Assembly: GCA_029959085.1 (NCBI GenBank)
Contig: JARWIR010000035.1
Span: 7,422,501-7,486,500, forward strand
From: Nemophila menziesii
Lineage: Eukaryota; Streptophyta; Magnoliopsida; Boraginales; Hydrophyllaceae
Direction of reading: 5' to 3'
DNA: 64,000 bases
Below are positions 25,501 to 36,734 of this stretch, piece by piece (the first letter of the stretch is position 1; the number at the start of each line of letters is the position of its first letter). The notes beneath the pieces were generated by a model. It worked only from the letters and a program-made list of their open reading frames with translations, was not told the origin of the DNA and searched no databases. A program made the position numbers and the translations under genes.

Positions 25501-26285
25501 TTTTCACGAGAATGGTAAATAATTGACAAGATCATAAAATTTTCATAAAATGGTAAATAATTAATCAAACACATATGTAGTTATACACTAAAATTCACTA
25601 GTACATCAAAGAATGAGGTTGCAACAGTCCATATATATCACAAAATTGACACTATTAACTTGAGGAACTGGGCTTTATATCCCTCGTCTAGATATCCCTT
25701 TTCCTTTACATAAAGACTTATAAATTTTTGATTGCATCTCGAGTAGATGCAAATATTACAAAATTAGCAAGGTTAGTAGAGTGATAGTTAAAAATCTTAC
25801 CAACATGGTTCTACGATAGCAGCAAAGAAAAAACTTAAGATCTAGTTACTAAACTCAGGTACTAAAATATGTGTAAACTTTTGAAATAATACAATTTTAC
25901 AGGGGTATATATGCAATTTAGACATAGATCATTGATGAAATCCGAAAGTAATGCATAGATCCTTAAATTATTCCAACGACATTTAGTAGTTATTAAAATG
26001 TAACAAGGATATAGCCGTAAATTTCAAACGAGTGGGGGTGGGCTGAATGCAAGTCTATGACCAAAACGACTTAAGTCTATCAAGTTCTACAACATATTCC
26101 CTCAGAACTATATACTTTTCTAAAATATTTCACTAAGTTCAATACGTATATAGTTAATCTACAGATCAACTAGGCAAAACATCTTACGAAGTTATTCATG
26201 CTACAATGTTTATTATTTAAGAATCAGAATGCTAAAGAAACTCCACCAAGGAGCAGTTTAGAATATTTCATTTTCACAAATGAAA
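25501..26285. other. Unassigned AT-rich stretch
   Basis: About 0.8 kb with no open frame of note, no terminal repeats and no match elsewhere in the window that I could see. Confidence 0.5.
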
Positions 26286-29200
26286 ATGCTCAATCCATAT
26301 TTAGTGTCAAAATTTCATTATTAACTCAGATCATCTAGTGAAAAGTATTGTATTCTCAAAACATATATAATAATTTTACTTACAAGTTTCAAATTTCAAT
26401 ATATAATTAGTGACATCAGACATGAATAGATATTATATTATAAACATAATATTCTAGACTATAAATTAATTTTATAACTTAAATTCTAATGGTTGACTTG
26501 AGGACAAACATGAGTATTGATTAAGAGATATATTGTACAATCAAATAATGTATATAAAACTTATCTAAATATATCTCAATTACAAACATAAGAGAAATTA
26601 TTGCTAGAAATTCTCTATAAAGAAAAATTAATGAAAAGTATAATTATAATATGAATTTCCGCAAGAGAAAAAATTTCTTCTCCTATTTCTTTTTTCTTTT
26701 TGTGAAGCAAAATTAGCTACTATGTTATTCTTTTAAAACGTGTACATCATATATTTTATAAGATAACTAATACATACAAAGTCTAAACAACCAATATATA
26801 CAAATTTCACAAGGATGAGACTATTTTTTTCTAACAATTGGCATAAATTAATCAAAGATGGAGAAGAAAGTGATAAAATATTGCTATGTATTAAAAATAT
26901 TATTAAATTGTTGTAAATATGAATAAAATATTATAAAAATTTAATCACTAGAACCATTTTAAGCTACATATTGTATGCCACTGTATATAATCCTGGAACA
27001 ATCTTATTCCAATACTCTGTCTAAGTGGTAAAAATATAATACATAGGTATGTTCAAAGATAAACTGAATACTCGAATATCATAAGAGGTTATAGATTTTT
27101 TAGTGATTATTAATAAAAAAACAGAAAATTATAGAGTTAGAATTCTTTTAAACATTCGAACACTCCAACATATATGAGTTCCTCTATTGATGATGTCCCT
27201 TATATCATGCAACCAACAAAATATAAATCTATAAGACAAAATTTATGAACAAAATTTTAAATTAAAATAATTTTTTTATGAACACAATATACTTTGCTAA
27301 AGAAAGTTGTAGTTATGTTGTACTTTTTTGAAATGCCATGGCCAACTATCTAACATTTTTCTTGTAGTTCTGTTGATGTCGATTTTTATAATATGGATTA
27401 ATATAGGGGTTCTAATCTATATTTTTGGTTACCAAAGAACCTTGAATGTCGAAGGTAGAAAAGGCTATTTGTGAGAAACACGTAGTTTTAGGTTTTTTTT
27501 GTAAGCAAGCGTGTCCTTTTGTAGTGGGAAGGGATATATATATATATATATATATAAAATATTTTTAATAGACTTTTTATAACCCAGTCACTACCTTTTA
27601 TCTAAGTAATCTAAATTCACTTGAGATGAGACAAACTCTGCCGAGTTTCTTGGATTAGACTGTAATTCTACTAATATATCACGCCAAATAACATCGAAAG
27701 TAAATAATCATATTATATTATAATTTAGAGAAAGAAAAATTAAATAGAAATTGGCTAAATATCGAATCAAATAATTAATTAATTTAAAAATCAAATAGTG
27801 TCAAATATTTAAAATTCATAATGGCTAAAATCGAAAAAATCCTTGGTCATACCAGACAAAAGACGCTCAATAAACAAGTAGAATGGTTACCTCATATAGA
27901 TATTGAATTTTAAACATATACTACCTATGTTTAATGAATATTAAACATCTACTACCTATTCAAGAGTCCATCAAACTATTACAACGAAGATTAAATTCCC
28001 ATGTGACAAGCACTTTTACTCATGATCTTATATTGATGACTTTGTTCCCTTGAGAAACTTTTCCTTACTTATGACAGCTAGACATCCATATAAGAGACAA
28101 GAAGACGACTATTCCAAAGAAAACATTACGGCTCAATTAGAGGAGGTCGAGGACTCAAGTTGAGCAATTAATTAGTCCTTGCTTATATTTTGTGAATTAT
28201 CTTTTGTAGTTAATGTTGTATGGAAGAGGTTAGTCTCCTACAAACACACCACGACAATTGTTTCATTTTTGTTAATTTAAGCACATATTTAATCTAAGTG
28301 AATAAGTACTTTAGCTTCTACCTAAAATTCTTCATCTGTGTTTTATGGTTACTGGAATTAATTATATAACAACCTTACATTAATCATAGTATGTGCTAAA
28401 TATATACCATTTTTTCCTTAAAATGTGTTAGATACAATTTAATTCTTGACTTACATTATTTTTAAAAAGATTAAATTTGTAACCCATTTATTTACTATTT
28501 TCACCTATATATTAGTACATTTAATACAAATAGTGTCCAAATTTTAAAGAAGAACCTTTACAACTGCCTAATGGGAAACATTATTCATAAGCATTATTTG
28601 CATCAAACACGACAACAAGGTCAAGCCATCTTCATAGGTTCTCACATCCATATTACAACACTATGTGCATAGTGTGTAGTGCACAATAAATTCATTAAAC
28701 TGTCACCTAAAAATCCAAATATCCGCCAAAATAATTTAAGAACTGGTCCATCCAGAAAAAAAAAACAAGGAAAATCCAGGAATTGAAGGACTCACACAAA
28801 CCTACTTCCACCTCCTGAAATTACCAAAGAGAACGGCGACAAGAGTGTATTGCACACAAAAGACCAAATAACCTGGTAAACACTCTCAAAGATAATCACC
28901 AACTATAAATCAATTAAGTGGTAAGTTTGAATGTCAATCAATACATCATTATTTAATGGGTCATCCAACCTGATTAATGGGTTTTCCAGTCCAACTAACC
29001 TGTTGTCTAGAATATTTAATCCATCTTCAGATTTTATTGGAATATAAATCCCTTATATAGACTCATTAATTATCTGTCGAACCTAAACAGTTAAACTTAT
29101 TAATCCATCTTCCAACCTAAGCAGGTAGCCTATATAAATTGAAGAATTAACTCAACCCAGCCCCAATCCAATACATACATAAAAACAAAAAATCATTTAG

Positions 29201-29435
29201 ATTAAAATTTGAACACACAACAAGTAGAAGTAATTATGGTATTTTTTCTTCATATTTGAAGTTAATATATATTGAAGTACTCTTGTAGAAATTTGTATTA
29301 TTTATGTTAAATTAAACTTTGAGAAAACCATGAAAAAAAAGTGTCAAATTGTATGATCCCTCTGTCATCAAGGCACATGTGGATCTTTAAGGGAGCCCTC
29401 CCCCTTGCCGAGCTAAATATTAGACTCCTAGTAGC
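26286..29435. repeat. Non-coding direct repeat, copy 2
   Basis: Second copy of the repeat that starts the window. 26290-27940 matches 1-1650, and 28150-29430 matches 6790-8110. The ~0.2 kb between these parts replaces a 5.1-kb stretch of copy 1. A short (TA)n run lies near 27536-27556. No coding sequence, primer site or LTR structure is visible. Confidence 0.78.
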
Positions 29436-29721
29436 TTATATATTGTCAATAATTTAATAAAACCTACTATAAATAAGTTAAGGCTAGTAAACTTTGATAG
29501 CTTTGCGCCAAAAGTTAATATTTCTTTACATTAAGTACATGATAAATTTTTTTCGTATAAACCAAACTGTGAATTAATTGAAAACAATTTAAAGTTGAGT
29601 TGATAGATAATAGTACGCAGATATGTGAAATAATGGGGGATTTCGCTTATAATGTTACGTTAGGGATTGTTTTTAAAAAGTTAAAGGATTTATGTAGTTC
29701 TGTGAATAGTGTAGAGTAAAA

Positions 29722-30305
29722 GGGTAATATATTGGTATAACAAAAGATTAAAAACCTCCCCTATGGTTTAAAAAAATATTACATAAGACCCATAGTACAA
29801 TTTTTAAATTATATAGGACCTATCGCGCATTTGTTAATAATTTAGAGACCTGGTACCTTTTCAATACTATAGGGACCTATCATGAAATTTTTGCATAATA
29901 TAAGGACATGGTACAGTTTTTGCATCATATAAGGACCTATTGTGCATTGTTTGCATAGTTTGGGGACCTAATACGGATTTTCCATAATATATGAACCTAT
30001 CATGCAATTTTTGCATAGTATAAGTACCTATAGTTCATGTTTTGCATAAAATAGGACCTAAGGTGCAATTTTTTGCATATAGTGACTTGGTACAGTTTTT
30101 CATAATACAAGGACTTATCATGCATTTATTTGCATAATATAAAGACCTCGTACAATTTTTGCATAATATAGGGACATATAATACATAGTTTGCATAAAAT
30201 AAAGACCTATTATGCAGTTTCTGGATAGTATAGCGACCTATAATGAAATATTGATACTATAGGTTTTTTTACCTTTTGTCAAACTCTGTATTTGGTATTT
30301 TACCC
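29722..30305. mobile_element. Inverted-repeat element filled with a 30-bp minisatellite
   Basis: From ~29770 to 30262 a unit of ~30 bp with consensus like 'ggacctat(c/t)(a/g)tgca-ttttttgcata-tata' repeats about 16 times with heavy drift. The array is framed by inverted ends: GGGTAAtatattggtataACAAAAGATTAAAAACCT-like sequence on the left, and the reverse of 30256-30305 on the right (GGGTAAAATACC, then GACAAAAGGTAAAAAAACCT). It thus looks like a non-autonomous TIR transposon whose interior is tandem repeats. Target duplications were not resolved. Confidence 0.65.
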
Positions 30306-31439
30306 ATCTTTTTAAGTCTAAAGGAAAATGTATGAAAAGGGTATTTTAGCATTAATACAATAACTAAAAGGGGTAGGGTGAGCTTGTATTAATTGTCCAC
30401 TTTTCTTTTTTAAACAAACTAAAATAACTATACCTAAATTATCTAGATATTTAAATATTTATTAAAAACATAAATCTTCAAGGGATTAGTCCCTAAATGG
30501 TCCCGATTTGGACAATTTCCCAATTTAATCTTAGATTCTTTTTGACATTGTGTAATACTAGTTTAATTCGTGTGTTTAGTTATGAAGGTAGTCCTAGTGA
30601 AAAAGTCTATGAAGTGTTGGTTTGATATTGGCAAGTCTGGTTTCGGTGTTCATAAATACAGAATCCATAGACATTTAAATCAGTCCGAGATAGTACCTCA
30701 TCGCTAAAATTAACAAGACTCTAAAAAATATTTCTAAGAAGAAAGAGAATTTCCCGGTTATGTATTTTTTATAACATTGATAATGATCGAGATCAAAGTT
30801 TCCCCGAGTACCTACAAACATTAATTAATGGGTGCAATGTTGTGATTTATCGCAAATGTTCAATGATTATGTTCGTGATTATGTTTGTCCATCTTATCCT
30901 TCTATATATCCACTGGATTTTGTATAGATGTATCAAGGATGAGGAATGTTGCGTGTTACATAAGCAACATTATAACTCCAAATGTTGTGTTTCCTTATCT
31001 TATGATCTTTGTCTCGGAGCACATCTCTCCTTTTAACTGATATTACCATTGACTATGGGATGGCTGATGAGTATAATGAAAAGGCAAAGCTTGAGATCTG
31101 CAATTAGTCTATTCTTAGGAATGGTTGCTTTCGCACCTAATGTACATAGAGATATTATAGTTTCTTTATTTCAATCGTAACAACTTTTATATCTTATACC
31201 TTTTTATTTTTAGCATTTATACATATGAAAAAGTGTTAATAAATCTTCATATAGTTCTTTTTCTTATAAAATTATTCTTGTGATGTAGGATACCATAAAC
31301 ATTTTTCACTAATATTAATCATGAAGAAGTTTGGAAGAAACAACTACAAGAGATGTTTTCTTAATTAAACATTATTTTTTTCTCCGTACGCCGAAGAGTT
31401 CTTTGACACAGGTAAAGTTCAAGATAACATATACTACTC
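30306..31439. other. Unassigned stretch between minisatellite and Gypsy gag
   Basis: Contains one 64-codon plus-strand frame (30842-31036) without a known motif. At 30484 there is a single 'gggattagtccctaaatggtcc' end that resembles the left end of the MITE at 25122, but I could not find its partner. Confidence 0.4.
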
Positions 31440-32270
31440 CTAACAACTAGATGAGCTATAATTCCTAACCCAAAAAATAAAAAAAGAACATTGGATAAAT
31501 TTTTCAATGTGCCCCGATCCATTCCCAACCTGATTCACACTTACAATCATAATACCTCCTCCACACATCGTAACAAATTTTTTTGTGGAGGGTTTATCTA
31601 AACTACGATAGAAAATCCCAAACTGTAACTCCATTGAATAACCGTGCAATGGAAACTTCCTTAGCAATGATTGAAAACGAGACCAAGCGGCCCCTACAGC
31701 TTTTCCCTTCTCTTGGCGAACCAAATAAGGTTGTCCACTCAACCTAACATTTTGAGGATAGTACTATCTAAGAACACAATTTGAAATTGGTCGAAATATT
31801 GATTTCTTAATCTTGCTGCTGATCATACCACTCACTCGCTCCTCCGGCGAGGAAAAATAGGAACATCGCAAAATACATTTGTTCCTGAGTGACTCCTTGA
31901 GTGACATATGCATCACAGATTTGCATGAATTTGTACATAGCTCGAATGGGATCTTTAAGAGTGGTCCAACTGTAAAGGAAAATACTAATAAATTGATTGA
32001 TCATTCCTGCATCAGGCTTGAATTGCGGGTGTGTGAATCCCCCTTGGTGGCAAACAGACCGGCTTGTGCTCGTTAGGCTGGATGAGCCAAGGTATACGGT
32101 GGGACATGCGCACCCTGATTAATATTAGGTCGTGGTTGTTCTCTAGGAGGATCTTGAACTAGATTATTAGCATTATCTCCTGGTGGAACAACCGAATTCT
32201 TTGGAGCTATTAAGTTCCCATTTTCATCTAAATCTACTTGAACATTGACATTTATAGTTTCCATCTCTTC
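31440..32270 (-). pseudogene. Ty3/Gypsy gag, truncated (Athila/Tat-like)
   Basis: Three minus-strand frames form the N-terminal half of a plant Gypsy gag. Frame 32073-32264 is the leader ('METINVNVQVDLDENGN', proline-rich end). Frame 31807-32004 carries 'MINQFISIFLYSWTTLKDP' and 'GASEWYD'. Frame 31440-31742 carries 'AWSRFQSLLRKFPLHGYS' and 'FVTMCGGGIM'. These match the retrotransposon gag domain pattern of Athila/Tat-type elements (conserved W, 'AW-RF--LL---P-HG'). Frameshifts separate the three pieces. Protease, RT and integrase are absent to the left, so the element is truncated near 31440. The gag would form the virus-like particle in an intact element. Confidence 0.85.
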
Positions 32271-32440
32271 TCGTGCTTTCTTTTCTTCCCTTTCTCTTTG
32301 TTTTTAAGCTTGGATTAGTCTCGGGATCTGGAAGTATACCAAACCCATTACCTAAAGAAAGACAAAAACAAAAACACGCATAAAATAGAACAAACGACTA
32401 AACACCAATAAACTGAGACACATAAATATAACTAATGTAA

Positions 32441-32458
32441 TCTCCGTTAGCGGCGCCA
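32441..32458 (-). other. Gypsy primer-binding site, tRNA-Asp type
   Basis: The reverse complement is TGGCGCCGCTAACGGAGA, close to the tRNA-Asp-type primer site TGGCGCCGTTGCCGGGGA known from Athila-type elements. It lies between the gag leader and the LTR, in the expected order for a minus-strand element. Confidence 0.8.
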
Positions 32459-32473
32459 AAAACCTTTCGGTCC

Positions 32474-33907
32474 TGTGAGTGTGAGAAATAATGCGAAAAA
32501 TTAAATGACTTTAATCTTCTGCAAGTGTACAAGGTTCGTTGACAAGTAATATGAATGGGCAAGAAAAAAAAATTTGTTCTTTAGGACTATCAAAGTTAAA
32601 ATGGTTACGTTAAGAGAATCGTGGCTTAGTTGAAAATACAATAAAATAAAATATAGATGTTTGTTTGGTTTTCATAAGATTAAACTGAATACAAATCAAA
32701 TAAATAATGAATTAAATAACTAATGATGAAGAGATTAAATAACTTTAATTAAATACAAACTAACTAAGAAGAGAGGAGTAATGGAGAGTGTAGTGCTTGA
32801 TCCTTGTTGGTAATCCCCTAAGTTTCTTAAATACAATTTGGTAATTCTTCGATAGTTGGGATTCAATCCTCCTCCTAAAAAATCCCTCCCGGGTGAATAG
32901 AAACTAGCCTCCACCTCTAGTGACCCCTCTCGGGTGACCCTAATTTATTTTGAATGAAATTGTTCTTACCCTATTGACTACTTGGTTAGTCAACGCTTCC
33001 CGACTCATTGAATTGTAACAAGCACTTATATCCTAGGTCTGCAATTAAATCCTCCTCCCAGACGACAATCTAACTATTATTACTATCCTATACTTGAACA
33101 GGGTATGAATAGCTTTAAGGCATAAAGATATAATCTACGAGAATTTAAGAAAAATTATTTAAATATTAAAAATATCCCAAAAATTAAGAATTACCAATTA
33201 ATCAACCTAGGTTCATACTCTATGAAATTCTAAAACACAAAATAGTTTAGCTCATTATAAAATATTTGAAAATTAATAATTAAAACTAAGAAAATCATAA
33301 TTGAACCAAAATCAAAAATAAATTACTCTTATAGAAATGGTGAAACGGGCCTTGGATGATTTGGAATTGTGGAGTTGCTGTTGAAAGCCCTAATAAAATA
33401 TATTTATAGAGGTCCAAGTCATTTTTAGGTCATATGTGCTCTTTTGGAAGGTTCCAAAAGGCCAACCCGTATTACTCATGTCGACATCTTTGTGTCACTA
33501 TGGTAGAATTGCCATAACATTTGCATCTTAACTATGAATTGACCAATTTTTCTTCTCCAATGACCCTGGATTCAAGGTTTTTCCAACTCAAAAGGAATAA
33601 GGTCAAAAGCTCTTTTCAAATTTCTGTGGTGATTGAAACAAGTTACGTCATCTTTCTAGAAATTTCCCAAATGCTTCCAAACTTGACTTTTTTCTCTATT
33701 TACACCATAACTTGGGTTTGGATTTGACTTCCTTGACTTCTCTTTCTCCTCTTGGGATTCCATGTCAACCATGTACCTAGAATATACACACTTAACACAT
33801 GATTAAAGAACAAAATACTCTAAAAATAGCAATAAGCCCAAATAAAGACAAAAAAGTAAAAAGCATCATATATTAGGGAATAATCCCTCTATTAAGTAAA
33901 TTAATCA
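32474..33907 (-). mobile_element. Gypsy 5' LTR (~1.43 kb)
   Basis: To the right of the primer site the sequence runs from TGTGAGTG (32474) to ...AATTAATCA (33907), giving TG...CA ends on the minus strand (TGATTAATTTAC...CACTCACA). No second LTR of this element exists complete in the window, so the ends are inferred from the TG/CA rule and the primer site. A 14-bp palindrome AGGGAATAATCCCT lies near its outer end at 33875. Its outer ~440 bp are repeated at the start of units B and C. Confidence 0.6.
33468..33907 (-). repeat. Gypsy LTR outer fragment opening unit A
   Basis: This part of the 32474-33907 LTR is what units B (46252-46693) and C (59382-59822) also carry, directly after the end of the preceding unit. 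In A it is continuous with the rest of the LTR, so A holds the original junction and B and C start at a breakpoint inside the LTR. Confidence 0.8.
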
Positions 33908-36027
33908 CCCTAAAAGATATCTCGTGATAGAATTATTCTATGACAAAAGAAGAGACATCAATCCTACAAAATTTGCTCTTGGTATATATCAAATCAAAGA
34001 GACAGAGAGGAGTTGGCCATAGTCAAGAGCTCCCATTACAAATACCAAAGGTACGCTTCGTTTGAATAGTGAAAATGATGTAGATGCTAAGGTCTCTTAG
34101 ATAGGAATCAATAAAATCAGGTGGAACTTATGTCGGAGAAAACTTTCCAAGCGAAACCAACTGAGATGAAAGTGGTGCAAGATGAACAAGGTTGTCCGTG
34201 TGGGGTCAATGATCATGTATAAGAAGAGTCTAAAAGAAATATGGAATCAATATGTTTTGTGTTGAATTGTGGGAATAACCACGCTCCTAATACTCGGATT
34301 CAACAAGGGAATCACAATCATCCAGGTCTTTAATGTTCCAATCTGAATGTGGTCATGAATCAAGGTAATACCTACCAATCATGACCTCAAAATAACAATT
34401 TCCAACAGATTTCTAAAGGTTCTTTTAAGGGGGACAAGGTTATGTCAAGCCAACACCAACACCGCAACAAACCTATTAATCTTATACTGAGAATCTAACA
34501 TAGAATACTTTGCCGCAACATCCATAGGAAGGATCGAATAACGCTAAAATAATGCAAGATTTGTAGACTTTGACACAAGACAATATGAGGGCTAACAACG
34601 AGAAATTTACGAGCACTCTGTTGCGTTGAAGATAATGGGGACGCAAGTCACCCAAATAGCTAATGATTTTGAGAAGTTTCGACTAAGTTTATAATAATGA
34701 GCCAATGTATGAAGAATAAAGTGATTGCCATAGAAAATAGAGATGTCAGTGTTGGGTTCGAATCATGTAAGGTATTAGCTTCAAGCTGACGAAGTAGTGG
34801 AATCACCACTTTCTACAGATATTGTCGTGGATATTCCATGAAGAGTTGAAGTACTAACCAAGCCGATCATAGAAGAGATGAATGTTGAGCTTCTTGTCAA
34901 AGATATTTCAAAATAGATCAAGTAGTTACTTGAGATAGAACACGAGAAGTTCGAGAAAATAGGTTGAAGTCTTAGCTCAGAAGTAGGAAGAATAAGTTGC
35001 ATTCAAGGTGAAACAAGAAGAAGAGAGAGATGTGGATTTCCCACCTAGTATTCCATCGATGTCACCACCCATTCCCATATAGATGGCATATCAAAAGGGT
35101 GTCATCAAGCTGAAGGAATTTGTAGAGGCGTATATCAAAGAAAGTATCAATGCCCAAGTGCTTGATATTGTAGAGAAGGGGCTTACACTACAACAAGTGC
35201 TCACACGACTATCCTTGAAGAATGTTAAAGTGAGAGTATAGAGGCTGGTCGAGATTGTGGCTCACGTTTAGAGAGTCTCAAATAATGATGAAGATAAGAT
35301 ACCACTTAAGCTTCAAGATCCTGAAGTTTTAAACTATCTATTTAAATTGGTGGTAAACTTGATTTGGAAGTTATGTGTGACTTGGGTTCAAGTGTGAATC
35401 TTATTCCCAAGTCTGAGTTCGAGAAGCTACGCATCAAGAAGGAGAAGAAGATGTTCATCAATATACAGTTTGTGATTAGTCAATATCAAAGATTTGGGGG
35501 GTCATAGAGGACATCCGTGTCCAAGTTGGTAAGCTGGCTATCCCTACTGAGTTTGTTATTCTTAAATATGATCCTGATCAGGAGGTTTCTATCTTACTCG
35601 GAATCCCGTTATTGGCCACGAGTTGAAGCATCATTGATGTTCATGAAGGAATAGTGACCCTCTGGACCAAAAAAAAGAGTCTAAGACATCCTCTGTCTTG
35701 AACAAAAAGCTAAATAAGGTATCACCAGAAGTTCATGGAATCTGTATTGTGACCAATAAGGTCAAGGAGATGGTCCACATAAAACCCGTGGAGACTAGAC
35801 TTGAAAATGAGTTTGGAATCAGCGATGAGGTCACATTTAAGACATTCAAATAAATGAACAAACCACGAGGTTTCAAGAATCCGTGGATGGGACTGTTTGT
35901 TGTATTTTGAGTGGTGAAGGCAAAATTAATTGAAATATGACCCAACAGAGGTTGAAAGATCTTAATGGTTGATGTTCATAGCCTCACCCATAACTATGGA
36001 GGCTACATACTCAAGAAGTAAAGGAGG
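33908..36027 (+). pseudogene. Gypsy gag-protease remnant, unit A
   Basis: Plus-strand translation in shifting frames gives a gag tail and an aspartic protease. The zinc-knuckle-like region near 34190 is damaged (intact as 'CPCGVNDHVWKEC' in unit B). The protease active-site region reads 'CDLGSSVNLIPKSEFEKL' near 35372, and after a frameshift 'VQVGKLAIPTEFVIL' near 35515 and 'ILLGIPLLATS' near 35600, ending 'SIIDVHEG'. D-L-G-S with the later I-L-G motif is the retropepsin pattern of Athila/Tat elements. RT, RNase H and integrase are missing: the protease is followed by ~300 bp of unassigned sequence and a polypurine tract. Large deletion or a non-autonomous (LARD-like) origin are both possible. 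Confidence 0.75.
36013..36027 (+). other. Gypsy polypurine tract, unit A
   Basis: AAGAAGTAAAGGAGG is directly followed by TGATGCGG, as expected for a polypurine tract abutting a 3' LTR. The same arrangement is at 48737-48751 (with one T near its end) and 61688-61702. Confidence 0.6.
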
Positions 36028-36734
36028 TGATGCGGAAAATTTTAAACGATGTTAAACAAAAGTGTTGCTCGTGAGAAAACCTGCATTATTTAAGATTTTA
36101 CATCTTAGCTTTTGTCTAGATTAGTTGGTTTGCATATATATTGAAGTAATGAGGAGGATATGAGTGTTTTGATGAGTAGTTTATGTACAAGATGAGTTTG
36201 GGGTTAAAAATTAGGAAAACTCGAAAGGCTCATCAGGTCGGAATGGTATACCGCGCCCTATGGATGGTATATTGCTCGACCATCCCGTTACAATGTTAGG
36301 GGAAATCATAGTGCAATCCGAGAGCAAGGTTGCTCAATCGGTATATCGCGCTTACAAGCAAGCCATATACCTCCCCCTAATTTTGTCGGGTTTTCATTAT
36401 CATTGTAGGATGATTCGAGGATAACGATATACCGGCCCCAACGAGCGGTATACCGCACATCGAAAAAGCATCATGGCAGTAGTCAAAATCAAGGTTAAAG
36501 TCGGGATATCATTCCTAGGAATGGTATACCGACCCCTAAAAACTGTTCTACTTGAGTAAAACCAAGTCATTTATATCTGTATATCATTTTAAGATCAATC
36601 TTCTCCATATTTTGCACTTGATCATAATTCACCGAGAGGTTTCCAAATTGCTTTGTAGACAACCGTAAGAAACTTTAAAACCAATAAGTCACACAAATAA
36701 AACCAAAAACAAAGTTACAAAGGTGGAAAACACA
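36028..36734 (+). mobile_element. Probable Gypsy 3' LTR, unit A, with GGTATACCG cluster
   Basis: Starts TG after the polypurine tract and ends near ...GGAAAACACA at 36734. No 5' partner exists in the window, so the right end is an estimate. Between 36240 and 36535 a motif of type GGTATACCG(C) or its near variants occurs about six times, on a GC-richer background than the surroundings. Units B and C have the same LTR at 48752-49410 and 61703-62360, both lacking ~45 bp between the last GGTATACCG and 'atatcattttaag'. Confidence 0.55.

Noticed and set aside
29770..30262. CRISPR-like regular repeats
   Set aside because: Units are contiguous and degenerate without unique spacers, and the setting is a plant genome.
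34740..34765. GGTTCGAATC-like box B suggesting a tRNA
   Set aside because: No box A at the right distance and no cloverleaf; it lies in the gag remnant.
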